DNA of 21,682 nucleotides from an uncultured Gemmatimonadales bacterium (GTDB taxonomy: Bacteria > Gemmatimonadota > Gemmatimonadetes > Longimicrobiales > Gaopeijiaceae). The translations under genes and the position numbers were made by a program. The notes under the pieces were generated by a model. That model was not told the DNA's origin. It made no database searches and worked only from the letters and a program-made list of their open reading frames with translations. The stretch spans positions 1 to 21,682 of the forward strand of contig CALJKZ010000676.1 of the NCBI GenBank assembly GCA_937983085.1. The letters run 5' to 3'. Positions 1 through 6,422 of the stretch are shown here, piece by piece. Positions within the stretch are counted from its first letter, which is position 1. The number at the start of each line of letters is the position of its first letter.

Positions 1-734
1 CGCGCGAGTCGTACACGGAGACCTTCGAGGTCGGCTGGAATGGCACCTTCGATGATCGGGTGCGTCTCGTCACCGACGTCTACTACACACGCAAGAGCGA
101 CTTCGTCTCGCCCCTGCTCCTGCAGACCCCTCTTCTCTTCCTCGACCAGGGGACCACCGAGGCCTACCTGACGCCCTTCTTCGGCGCAGGCGCCGCATCG
201 GCTCTCGCAGCGGGTATGGCTCAGGTCCCGGCGGGCGTGGTCTCGTCGGACAGCAACGGTGCTCAGGGACCGGAGCTGGTCCTCTCCTACCGCAACGTGG
301 GTGAGGTCGATTTCTGGGGAGCCGATCTGGCGCTGGAGGTCTTCCTGGACATGGACCGCCGGTGGAAGCTCAGCGGCATGTACTCCTTCGTGAGCAAGGA
401 CGAGTTCGAGATCGCCGATGGGACTCCGATCACGTTGAACGCCCCCATGAACAAGGGGTCGGTCTCCATCAACTACAGGAACCTTCGTCAGGGCGTCACC
501 GCGTCCACGCGGGTTCGCTTCCAGGCCGGCTTCCCGGCGACATCGGCGGGATTCGTGGGTGACGTCGATTCCCACGCCATCGTGGACCTCACGGGTGGCT
601 ACGAAGTGCCCGGCACGGCAGCCACGCTCCAGCTGTCGGTGAGCAACCTCTTCGGCGGCGCGTACCGCACCTTCCCGGGTGTTCCCGAGATCGGGCGGTA
701 CACCATGCTCGCCGTCCGCTACGAGCTTTTCTGA
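1..734 (+). CDS. TonB-dependent receptor, C-terminal part (5' end outside window)
   Basis: This is the carboxy-terminal beta-barrel portion of an outer-membrane TonB-dependent receptor, which takes up siderophores, vitamins or oligomers using energy from TonB-ExbBD. The reading frame is open from base 3, so the annotated start is artificial and the gene begins upstream of the window. About 243 residues are visible. They contain alternating aromatic and polar strands typical of barrel strands, such as the ESYTETFEVGW and DVYYTRKSDF stretches, and a late segment (LQLSVSNLFGGAYRTFPG) matching the conserved penultimate strand region of the family. The protein ends in YELF, and a terminal phenylalanine is the usual BAM recognition signal. 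The plug domain and TonB box are not visible, so the substrate cannot be named. The thioredoxin gene starts 9 bases downstream, so the two may be co-transcribed. Confidence 0.85.
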   Translation, partial: RESYTETFEVGWNGTFDDRVRLVTDVYYTRKSDFVSPLLLQTPLLFLDQGTTEAYLTPFFGAGAASALAAGMAQVPAGVVSSDSNGAQGPELVLSYRNVGEVDFWGADLALEVFLDMDRRWKLSGMYSFVSKDEFEIADGTPITLNAPMNKGSVSINYRNLRQGVTASTRVRFQAGFPATSAGFVGDVDSHAIVDLTGGYEVPGTAATLQLSVSNLFGGAYRTFPGVPEIGRYTMLAVRYELF

Positions 735-743
735 TCGGGCACG

Positions 744-1214
744 ATGACCAGCGATGAACACGGGGTGGCCGATGCCGGAGATCCGACGTCGGTCACCCTT
801 CGATGTGGCTTCTGCGGCACGCTGAACCGGGTGGATCTGCGGCGAGCGGCCGAACGCCCGAAATGCGGCGACTGCACGAAGCCCATGCTCCTCGATCGGC
901 CCGTGAAGGTGAGTCAGGACGACTTCGAGCGTACGGTCCTGGAGGCCGACGCCCCGGTCCTGGTCGACTTCTACGCCGACTGGTGCGCGCCGTGCAAGAT
1001 GGTGGCGCCCCTCCTGGACGAGATCGCGTACACCCAGACCGGGCGCATGCTGGTGGCGAAGGTCGACACGGACACCGCGCCGGATGTCGCCATGCGCTAC
1101 GGGATTCGGAGCATCCCCACGCTCATCGTCTTCGAGGGCGGGGAAGAGCTCGAGCGCAGCATGGGCTTCGAGCCGGAGCGGGTCCGCGCACTCGTCGAGA
1201 AGGTCGTGGCTTGA
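744..1214 (+). CDS. trxC: Thioredoxin 2-like protein with N-terminal zinc finger
   Basis: A cytoplasmic protein-disulfide reductase of 156 residues. The N-terminus carries two CxxC pairs (C21/C24 and C41/C44) that form the zinc-binding extension characteristic of thioredoxin 2. The thioredoxin fold follows from about residue 54, with the active site WCAPC (C81, C84) and the cis-proline in SIPT (P125). The usual length of zinc-finger thioredoxins is about 140 residues, so this is complete. The ATG start lies 9 bases after the receptor gene. No strong ribosome binding site is visible before it, which suggests coupling to the upstream gene. Its stop codon overlaps the TTG start of argR (TTGA). 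The trxC symbol rests on architecture only. Thioredoxin identity is secure, but no specific substrate can be inferred. Confidence 0.93.
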   Translation: MTSDEHGVADAGDPTSVTLRCGFCGTLNRVDLRRAAERPKCGDCTKPMLLDRPVKVSQDDFERTVLEADAPVLVDFYADWCAPCKMVAPLLDEIAYTQTGRMLVAKVDTDTAPDVAMRYGIRSIPTLIVFEGGEELERSMGFEPERVRALVEKVVA

Positions 1215-1663
1215 GCAAGCGAGACCGCCACCAGCAGATCCTCGACCTCATCCGGACCAATCGGGTCACGAGCCAGGAAGGCCTACGCGAACTCCTGGTG
1301 GACAAAGGAACGGAGGTCACCCAGGCCACGTTGTCCCGGGACATCCGGGAGCTCCGTCTCGTGAAGGTGCCCGGCGCCGATGGCGTCGGCTTCTACTCCG
1401 TTCCTGAGGAATGGGACAGCACGCCGCCCCTGGAGTCCCTGCTGCCGACCCTCTTCCACCACGCCGACGGGGTCGACAATCTGCTCGTCGTGCGCACCAT
1501 GAAGGGCGGTGCCCAGACGGTGGCAGCCGGAATCGATTGGGAGGAATGGCCCGAGGTCCTGGGGACGCTGGCAGGGGACGACACCATCCTCATCATCCTT
1601 CGCGAGGCCAGCCAGCGACCCGCCGTGCAGGCCCGTATCGAAGAGATCGCCGTGCGTCGCTGA
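1211..1663 (+). CDS. argR: Arginine repressor ArgR
   Basis: Hexameric arginine-sensing repressor of arginine biosynthesis genes, 150 residues, matching the family length of about 150. The N-terminal winged helix (residues 4-65) contains the recognition segment TQATLSRDIREL with S42-R43-D44. The C-terminal oligomerisation and arginine-binding domain carries GTLAGDDT, in which D123-D124 correspond to the conserved arginine-contacting aspartates. The frame is open far upstream, but homology begins at SKRDRHQQIL, so I place the start at the TTG at 1211, which overlaps the thioredoxin stop by four bases. This implies translational coupling with the redox gene. A palindrome resembling an ARG box lies just after the gene, upstream of argH, and is a likely target. 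The family call is secure, while the TTG start is well supported by context rather than proven. Confidence 0.93.
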   Translation: MSKRDRHQQILDLIRTNRVTSQEGLRELLVDKGTEVTQATLSRDIRELRLVKVPGADGVGFYSVPEEWDSTPPLESLLPTLFHHADGVDNLLVVRTMKGGAQTVAAGIDWEEWPEVLGTLAGDDTILIILREASQRPAVQARIEEIAVRR

Positions 1664-1683
1664 CGTTCGTCGAGCCGTCGTTG

Positions 1684-1712
1684 TTGACTTATGCATGCTC
1701 TGTGCATATCTA
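1684..1712 (+). promoter_or_regulatory. Candidate argH promoter
   Basis: A TTGACT hexamer at 1684-1689 is followed after 17 bases by TATCTA at 1707-1712. The -35 match is good (five of six) and the -10 match is modest (three of six). The position, after argR and before argH, and the overlap with an ARG-box-like palindrome favour a real regulated promoter. The start point would fall near 1719. Confidence 0.5.
1690..1708. promoter_or_regulatory. ARG-box-like operator
   Basis: Perfect inverted repeat TATGCA-N7-TGCATA. It sits between the candidate -35 and -10 elements of argH, directly downstream of argR, so bound ArgR would block RNA polymerase. ArgR operators are known to be AT-rich palindromes of about 18-20 bases, and high-GC actinobacterial ARG boxes also use TGCAT half-sites. 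The match is by pattern and context, not by a scored matrix. Confidence 0.6.
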
Positions 1713-1754
1713 TCCATTGTCCGACGCACGAACGGACACCGGGAATCGATACAC

Positions 1755-1845
1755 GAGGGACCCGGGGGTAGGAGCTAGGGGCACGAGGCCCCACGGCGCT
1801 TCGGCGGGAAGCGACCGGTCTCCTTACCCCCGGGCCTCTTTCTTT
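1755..1845 (+). promoter_or_regulatory. Structured argH leader: branched hairpin with U-rich tail (candidate attenuator or terminator)
   Basis: A long outer helix pairs 1761-1774 with 1820-1834 (14 base pairs, one bulged T) and extends through GAGG 1755-1758 with CCTC 1835-1838. It encloses two hairpins: GGGGC/GCCCC (1778-1782 with 1788-1792) and CGCTTC/GAAGCG (1797-1802 with 1808-1813, lengthened by CGG/CCG). The closing helix is followed directly by TTTCTTT (1839-1845), as in an intrinsic terminator. An alternative stem, GAGGCCC 1785-1791 with GGGCCTC 1832-1838, also ends at this tail and excludes the first fold. It lies between the argH promoter and argH, so it could end the argR transcript or attenuate argH. 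No known riboswitch consensus was recognised. Confidence 0.6.
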
Positions 1846-1900
1846 ATGGGTGGCCGGTGATTCGATTGCCGACCACGACCCGTACGCACGAGGGAAGCCG

Positions 1901-3310
1901 GTGAGCAGCGACGAGCAGAAGGGAAAGGGGCTGTGGGGCGGCCGCTTCGATGGGGGCATGGCTCCGGCCATGGTGCCCCTGAACCTCAGCCTCGATGTCG
2001 ATGCCCGGCTCTGGCGCGAGGACGTGACGGCGAGCAAGGCGTGGGCACGGGCCATCGGAGCGGCCGGTGTGCTTTCGACGGAGGAGGTCGAGGCCATCGT
2101 CGAGGGATTGGATCGGGTGGCCGCCCGCATCGAGTCAGAAGGTCTGGCGAACGCGCCGGAAGAAGACATCCACTCGGTGGTGGAGCGGATGCTCGGCGAG
2201 GAGGCGGGGGAGGTGGCCGGGAAGCTCCACACCGGCCGGTCGCGCAACGATCAGTCCTCGACGGGCGTGCGCCTCCACGGCATGGCGGCGTTGGACGCCG
2301 TACGCGCCGGAGTGCTCGATCTCTGCGAGGCTCTCCTGGGACTCGCGGAGCGCGGTCGCGACGTCATCATGCCGGGGTACACGCACCTGCAGCAGGCCCA
2401 ACCGATCCGCGCAGCTCAATGGGCCTTGAGCCACCTCTTTCCGCTTCTCCGGGACGTGGAGCGACTCGAGGCGGCGCGTCGGGCGGCGTCGGTCCTGCCG
2501 TTGGGCTCGGGAGCCATCGCGGGGTGCCCCTTTCCCATCGACCGCGAAGCCCTGGCCGAAGAACTGGGCTTCGACGCCATCAGCGACAACTCGGTAGACG
2601 CCGTCTCGGACCGGGATTGGATCGTCGACACCACCTACGCTGGGGCGATGATCGGAGTCCACCTGTCGAGACTGTCGGAAGATCTGGTCCTCTTCTCCAG
2701 CGTCGAGTTGGGCTTCGTGCGGCTGTCCGACGGCTACAGCACCGGATCGAGTCTGATGCCTCAGAAGCGGAACCCGGACGTGGCTGAACTGACGCGCGGC
2801 AAGGCGGGTCGACTCATTGGGGGCCTGGTCTCCATGCTCACGCTTCTCAAGGGCCTGCCCACGAGCTACAACCGTGATCTGCAGGAAGACAAGGAGCCCC
2901 TCTTCGACACGGTGGACACCCTCCTCCTGACCCTGCCGGCCATCGCAGGCGCGGTCGCCACCGCCGAGTTGAGACCCGACCGGATGCAGTCGGCCATGGA
3001 TACCCAACTCCTCGCCACCGACCTGGCCGACTACCTCGTCCGCAGGGGGGTGCCGTTCCGGCAGAGCCACGAGATCGTCGGGCGCCTCGTCCGCGTTTCC
3101 GAGGAGAAGCACGTGCCGCTGTCGGGCCTCGACCTCGCCGACTATCGATCGGAGAGCGAGGTCTTCGACGCCGACGTGTTCGACGTCTTCGACTGGGAGG
3201 CCTCGGTGGAGGCCAGGCAGGCAGCCGGGGGCACGTCGCTCCCGTCGGTGGACGCCCAGATGGCCGCCGCGAGGGCCCGGATCGAGGACGCTCGAAACCG
3301 GGTGGGGTGA
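1901..3310 (+). CDS. argH: Argininosuccinate lyase
   Basis: Cytoplasmic homotetrameric enzyme that splits argininosuccinate into arginine and fumarate, the last step of arginine synthesis. With the start used here it has 469 residues, close to the family norm of about 460. It begins with the typical LWGGRF segment, includes TGRSRNDQ and GYTHLQQAQP, and carries the fumarate-lyase signature GSSLMPQKRNP with catalytic S283. An upstream in-frame GTG at 1850 would add 17 unconserved residues and has no ribosome binding site. The GTG at 1901 is preceded by GAGGGAAG at good spacing, so I prefer it. The gene stands alone behind a promoter with an ARG-box-like site and a structured leader, so control by arginine is likely. 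It converges on aroF with only 9 bases between the stops. Confidence 0.95.
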   Translation: MSSDEQKGKGLWGGRFDGGMAPAMVPLNLSLDVDARLWREDVTASKAWARAIGAAGVLSTEEVEAIVEGLDRVAARIESEGLANAPEEDIHSVVERMLGEEAGEVAGKLHTGRSRNDQSSTGVRLHGMAALDAVRAGVLDLCEALLGLAERGRDVIMPGYTHLQQAQPIRAAQWALSHLFPLLRDVERLEAARRAASVLPLGSGAIAGCPFPIDREALAEELGFDAISDNSVDAVSDRDWIVDTTYAGAMIGVHLSRLSEDLVLFSSVELGFVRLSDGYSTGSSLMPQKRNPDVAELTRGKAGRLIGGLVSMLTLLKGLPTSYNRDLQEDKEPLFDTVDTLLLTLPAIAGAVATAELRPDRMQSAMDTQLLATDLADYLVRRGVPFRQSHEIVGRLVRVSEEKHVPLSGLDLADYRSESEVFDADVFDVFDWEASVEARQAAGGTSLPSVDAQMAAARARIEDARNRVG

Positions 3311-3319
3311 CCGGACGGC

Positions 3320-4336
3320 CTACGCCATCGTGCGCCCGGCCGCCTCCACGAAGGGCCGGAGCGCGCCCATCATCTCCTCGAACTCGGGGAAGTTCAGCGA
3401 CTGCTCACCGTCCGACGTGGCGGTCTCGGGATCCGGGTGGACCTCCACCAAGAGACCGTCGGCTCCGGCGGCGATGGCGGCCAGCGAGAGGGGGGTCACC
3501 AGGTGGCGACGGCCCCCGGCGTGGGACGGATCGGCCACCACCGGCAGGTGGGTCTCCTGCTTCAAGACGGGGATGGCGGCGAGGTCGAAGGTGTTCCGCG
3601 TCGAGGTGCCGAACGTGCGGATGCCGCGCTCGCACAGGATGACGTTGGGATTGCCCTGACTCATGACGTACTCGGCGGCGAGGAGGAGATCCTCCACCGT
3701 CGCCGACATCCCCCGTTTGAGGAGGACCGGACGCTGAAGGCGTCCGACCTCGGTGAGGAGGGCGAAGTTCTGCATGTTGCGCGCTCCGATCTGGAGCACG
3801 TCGGCGTACGATGCCACGAGCTCGACCTGACGGGTATCCATGACCTCGGTGACGACGGGCAGGCCCGTCTCCTCGCGGACGTCCGCGAGAATCTGCAGAC
3901 CCTCCTCGCCGAGGCCCTGGAAGGAGTACGGAGAGCTGCGCGGCTTGAAGGCGCCACCACGGAGGCCGCGGGCGCCGTGGGCGTGGACTGCCTTGGCCGT
4001 GGCGTGAAGCATCTCGCGTCCCTCCACGGAGCATGGCCCGGCTATGGTCACGATCTCCGGGCCCCCCAGGACAGTGGAGCCGAGCGAGATGGTCGTCGGC
4101 TGCGCGGCGAAATCCCGCGACGCGAGCTTGTACGGCTTGAGCACGCGGTGGACCGCCTCCACACCGGGGATGGAGAGGAGCGGAATGCTCTGGAGACGCT
4201 CTTCGTCACCGATGCAGCCCACGATGGTTCGATGCTCGCCCTGGGAGATGTGCGTACGGAGTCCCTGAGCCTCGATGCGCTCCCGGATGTGGTCGAGCTC
4301 GTCGGGCGTGACGCCCTTTCGGGTGACGATGATCAT
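3320..4336 (-). CDS. aroF: 3-deoxy-7-phosphoheptulonate (DAHP) synthase, type I-beta with regulatory N-domain
   Basis: Catalyses condensation of phosphoenolpyruvate and erythrose-4-phosphate, the first step of the shikimate pathway. The 338-residue protein has a ferredoxin-like N-terminal domain (residues 1 to about 70) and a TIM barrel. The barrel shows GPCSVE (100-105), LRGGAFKPRSSPYSFQG, and the metal ligands C102, H272, E298 and D309. These have the same numbering as the well-studied Thermotoga maritima enzyme, which is also 338 residues. In that family the N-domain gives feedback inhibition by tyrosine and phenylalanine, so inhibition is expected here too. Upstream lies a leader peptide with Tyr-Tyr-Trp codons and a terminator, pointing to transcription attenuation as a second control. 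The neighbouring divergent rpiA and rpe belong to the pentose phosphate route that supplies erythrose-4-phosphate, a sensible metabolic grouping. Confidence 0.95.
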   Translation of the reverse strand: MIIVTRKGVTPDELDHIRERIEAQGLRTHISQGEHRTIVGCIGDEERLQSIPLLSIPGVEAVHRVLKPYKLASRDFAAQPTTISLGSTVLGGPEIVTIAGPCSVEGREMLHATAKAVHAHGARGLRGGAFKPRSSPYSFQGLGEEGLQILADVREETGLPVVTEVMDTRQVELVASYADVLQIGARNMQNFALLTEVGRLQRPVLLKRGMSATVEDLLLAAEYVMSQGNPNVILCERGIRTFGTSTRNTFDLAAIPVLKQETHLPVVADPSHAGGRRHLVTPLSLAAIAAGADGLLVEVHPDPETATSDGEQSLNFPEFEEMMGALRPFVEAAGRTMA

Positions 4337-4372
4337 GTTCGATGCCTTCGGCGGTCAGGCGACACGAAAAAA

Positions 4373-4397
4373 GGCCTCCGACGGGGAGTCGGAAGCC
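4373..4397 (-). terminator. Intrinsic terminator of the aroF attenuator
   Basis: On the minus strand a 10-base-pair stem (arms 4397-4388 and 4382-4373, one G-T pair, five-base loop) is followed at once by six T residues (plus-strand A6 at 4367-4372). Two more A-T pairs can extend the stem. It lies between the leader peptide stop and the aroF start codon, 30 bases before the latter, so it would stop transcription before aroF unless another fold wins. Confidence 0.85.
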
Positions 4398-4466
4398 TTC
4401 CGTGCCGCGGGGTGCGTTCAGTCGGTCAGTCGAACAGCCCACGTTGGCGAGGAACACTCCCGTCGG
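4378..4466 (-). promoter_or_regulatory. Antiterminator pairing in the aroF leader
   Basis: The segment CCGACGGGAG (4466-4457), just after the Tyr-Tyr-Trp codons, can pair over 10 bases with CTCCCCGTCGG (4388-4378, one bulged C). The latter forms the loop and 3' arm of the terminator, so the two folds exclude each other. The same upstream segment can instead form a local CTCCC-GAC-GGGAG hairpin. This is the three-way choice expected of ribosome-mediated attenuation. Pairing was traced by eye, with no energies computed. Confidence 0.55.
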
Positions 4467-4509
4467 GAGCGCTCCAATAATATCGCCGGGTGAGATAGGG
4501 GCCGTTCAT
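4426..4509 (-). CDS. Aromatic amino acid leader peptide (attenuator ORF for aroF)
   Basis: A 27-codon open frame, ATG at 4509-4507 and TGA at 4428-4426, lies upstream of the DAHP synthase gene. It reads Tyr at codon 5 and RRYYW at codons 8-12, giving three tyrosines and one tryptophan within twelve codons. Such a cluster of end-product codons before a terminator is the hallmark of leader peptides that sense charged tRNA by ribosome stalling. Stalling at codons 10-12 would cover the local hairpin and release the antiterminator segment. A near-consensus promoter lies so close that the predicted start point is about the A of the ATG, so the peptide may be translated from a leaderless message. 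No ribosome binding site is visible. Function is inferred from codon content and RNA structure. Confidence 0.75.
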   Translation of the reverse strand: MNGPYLTRRYYWSAPDGSVPRQRGLFD

Positions 4510-4515
4510 GGGCGA

Positions 4516-4545
4516 AGGATGCGGCGGGCAGGGCGCGGATGTCAA
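4516..4545 (-). promoter_or_regulatory. Promoter of the aroF leader
   Basis: Minus-strand TTGACA (4545-4540) is followed after 18 bases by CATCCT (4521-4516). The -35 box is a perfect consensus and the -10 box is weak (three of six). The predicted transcript would begin about at the leader peptide ATG. Confidence 0.55.
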
Positions 4546-4567
4546 CCGAGGCGGCCGTCGCCCCGCA

Positions 4568-4596
4568 TTGGCCCCCTTGGTCCGCGTGGATACATT
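4568..4596 (+). promoter_or_regulatory. Candidate rpiA-rpe promoter
   Basis: TTGGCC (4568-4573), a 17-base spacer and TACATT (4591-4596). Each box matches four of six consensus bases. It lies 40 bases before the rpiA start in the divergent region shared with the aroF leader promoter. Support is moderate. Confidence 0.35.
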
Positions 4597-4635
4597 CCCG
4601 GACGTGGTAGGCCCTTTCGATTCCCGAGGACCCGT

Positions 4636-5331
4636 TTGACTCGAGACGATCTCAAGCTCGCCGCCGCGCGGCAGGCCCTTACCGTCGTGGAGAGTGGAAC
4701 CGCCATCGGCCTGGGAACCGGGAGTACGGTCCGGCACCTGGTCGATCTTCTGGGGGACGCTCTCGCCGACGGCTCGCTGAAGGACATCGTGGCCGTCCCG
4801 ACATCGGTGCAGACCGAGCACCAAGCGCGTGATCGGGGGATTCCACTGGCCGAACTCGGCCAAACGCCACCTCTGGCCGTGACCATCGACGGCGCCGACG
4901 AAGTGTCGCCGGATCTCGACCTCATCAAGGGGCTGGGTGGGGCGCTGCTCCGGGAGAAGATGGTGGCCCAGGCGTCCCGGACGCTGGTGATCATCTGTGA
5001 CGAGACGAAACTGGTGGACCGCCTGGGCACCAGGGCTCCTCTTCCGGTGGAGGTGGTGGACTGGGCCATCGGACATCAGCGCCGTTTCCTGGAGTCGCTG
5101 GGCGCCACGCCCGAGCTGAGGACACGCGATGACGGCACCCCGGTGCGGAGTGACAACGGCAACGTCTTCCTGGACTGCGCCTTTTCGGGCGGTATCTCCG
5201 ATCCCGTCGAGGTCGAGCGGGCCCTTCTGTATCGAGCCGGCATCGTCGATACCGGACTCTTCCTGGGCATGACCGACGAGGTCGTGGTGGCCTACGCCGA
5301 CGGAACCAAGACGCTGCGGAGGGCGACGTGA
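4636..5331 (+). CDS. rpiA: Ribose-5-phosphate isomerase A
   Basis: Interconverts ribose 5-phosphate and ribulose 5-phosphate in the non-oxidative pentose phosphate pathway. The protein has about 231 residues against a family norm near 220. It begins with the phosphate-binding region GLGTGSTVRHLVDLL, contains the substrate-site motif TIDGADEV and the catalytic-loop region KGLGGALLREKMVA, and continues with DETKLVDRLG and the late SDNGNVFLDCAF segment. The frame is open much further upstream, but homology begins near TRDDLKLAAA. I choose the TTG at 4636, which has a CGAGGA ribosome binding site five bases before it. The stop overlaps the GTG start of rpe by four bases, so the two enzymes, consecutive in metabolism, are translationally coupled. 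Confidence 0.95.
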   Translation: MTRDDLKLAAARQALTVVESGTAIGLGTGSTVRHLVDLLGDALADGSLKDIVAVPTSVQTEHQARDRGIPLAELGQTPPLAVTIDGADEVSPDLDLIKGLGGALLREKMVAQASRTLVIICDETKLVDRLGTRAPLPVEVVDWAIGHQRRFLESLGATPELRTRDDGTPVRSDNGNVFLDCAFSGGISDPVEVERALLYRAGIVDTGLFLGMTDEVVVAYADGTKTLRRAT

Positions 5332-5984
5332 AGCTCGCTCCGTCCATTCTGTCCGCCGACTTCGCCCGATTGGGCGAGGACATCGCCGTCGTGGCGGAGG
5401 CGGGGGCCGACTGGATCCATGTCGACGTCATGGACGGCCGCTTCGTGCCGAACATCACCATCGGGCCCCTCATCGTGGAGGCGGCCCGCCGGGCCACCAC
5501 GCTGCCGCTGGACGTCCACCTCATGATCGAAGAGCCCGACCGGTACCTCGAGGCGTTCGTGTCCGCGGGCGCCGACATCGTCACCGTACACGCCGAAGCC
5601 TGCGTGCATCTCCACCGGACCGTTCAGCGGATCCGGGAGCTCGGGGCCCGCGCCGGAGTCGCCATCAATCCGGCCACCCCGGTGGACGCCCTCGAGGAGG
5701 TCCTTCCGTACGTGGATCTGGTGCTGGTCATGTCGGTCAACCCGGGCTTCGGCGGACAGTCCTACATCCCGACCAGCACCGACAAGCTTGCGCGTGCCCG
5801 GTCCATGCTGGACCGGATCGGATCCAACGCGGAACTACAGGTGGACGGAGGCGTCGATGCCGCACGGGCGCCCGTCGTCGCGAACGCGGGCGCATCGGTC
5901 GCCGTCGCCGGCTCGGCCGTCTTCGGGCATGCGGATGGAGCCGCCGTTGGAGTGCGGGAGATCCTCGCCGGAGTAGGGCGATGA
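5328..5984 (+). CDS. rpe: Ribulose-phosphate 3-epimerase
   Basis: Metal-dependent TIM-barrel enzyme that interconverts ribulose 5-phosphate and xylulose 5-phosphate. It has 218 residues, the normal length. Motifs in order are KLAPSILSADFARLGED, the metal-site HVDVMDGRFVPN, the signature LPLDVHLMIEEPDRY, VNPGFGGQSYIP and the barrel-closing VDGGV. The GTG start overlaps the rpiA stop (GTGA). The product of this gene and rpiA feed transketolase, which makes the erythrose 4-phosphate used by the divergently encoded DAHP synthase. No terminator is visible after it. A gap of about 70 bases separates it from the next gene. Confidence 0.96.
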   Translation: MKLAPSILSADFARLGEDIAVVAEAGADWIHVDVMDGRFVPNITIGPLIVEAARRATTLPLDVHLMIEEPDRYLEAFVSAGADIVTVHAEACVHLHRTVQRIRELGARAGVAINPATPVDALEEVLPYVDLVLVMSVNPGFGGQSYIPTSTDKLARARSMLDRIGSNAELQVDGGVDAARAPVVANAGASVAVAGSAVFGHADGAAVGVREILAGVGR

Positions 5985-6056
5985 CATCATGGTATTCCTG
6001 AAGTCTCGCGTTTAGACTCCATATCGGCGGTGCTCCCCCGAAAAAACGACGAATCC

Positions 6057-6422
6057 ATGACCGAATCCGAAGTCATCGATCCGCAAGCCATCGAACGTCT
6101 CAAGGAGTGGGGCGGGGACAAGCTGGCGGCTCAGATGGTGCGGCTCTTCCTGAAGAACTCCGGCACGCGGATGGATCAGATCCGGAAAGGAATTGCGGAA
6201 GCCGACGTGGAAGAGGCCGAGCGCGGGGCCCACTCGCTCAAGTCGAGTGCCGCGAACATCGGCGGTGAACACCTGCGGACGCTGGCCACGCAGATCGAAG
6301 CAGCGGCGCTGGCCGAAGACGTCGACAAGATGAAGGAGCTCGAGCCGGAGCTGGAATCGGCCTACACCTCGGTGATGGACGCCCTGGCACACATGGAAAA
6401 AGGGATGCCCGATGAGTCATAA
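6057..6422 (+). CDS. Histidine phosphotransfer (Hpt) protein
   Basis: A free-standing helical-bundle phosphotransfer protein of 121 residues. The phosphorylatable histidine lies in AHSLKSSAANIGG (H59 with the start used here), the standard Hpt motif. Such proteins shuttle phosphate between the receiver of a hybrid kinase and a final response regulator. A GTG at 6030 would add nine residues without conserved features. The ATG at 6057 gives the usual length, though neither start has a good ribosome binding site. The gene overlaps the next receiver gene by 11 bases and opens a run of seven closely packed genes. Its natural donor is probably the hybrid kinase encoded two genes downstream. Confidence 0.88.
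   Translation: MTESEVIDPQAIERLKEWGGDKLAAQMVRLFLKNSGTRMDQIRKGIAEADVEEAERGAHSLKSSAANIGGEHLRTLATQIEAAALAEDVDKMKELEPELESAYTSVMDALAHMEKGMPDES

Noticed and set aside
1695..1778. Short frame with consecutive Arg codons (RR at codons 10-11) as an arginine leader peptide
   Set aside because: Its ATG lies inside the ARG-box-like palindrome, upstream of the likely transcription start, and arginine codons are common by chance at this GC content.
1778..1792. ACGA loop hairpin as part of a guanidine-II riboswitch
   Set aside because: That class needs two hairpins each with an ACGR loop. Only one is seen here, and the second CACGAGG copy does not form a matching stem-loop.
1850..1900. N-terminal extension of ArgH from the GTG at 1850
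   Set aside because: No ribosome binding site is visible before it and the residues are unconserved. GTG 1901 has GAGGGAAG in place.
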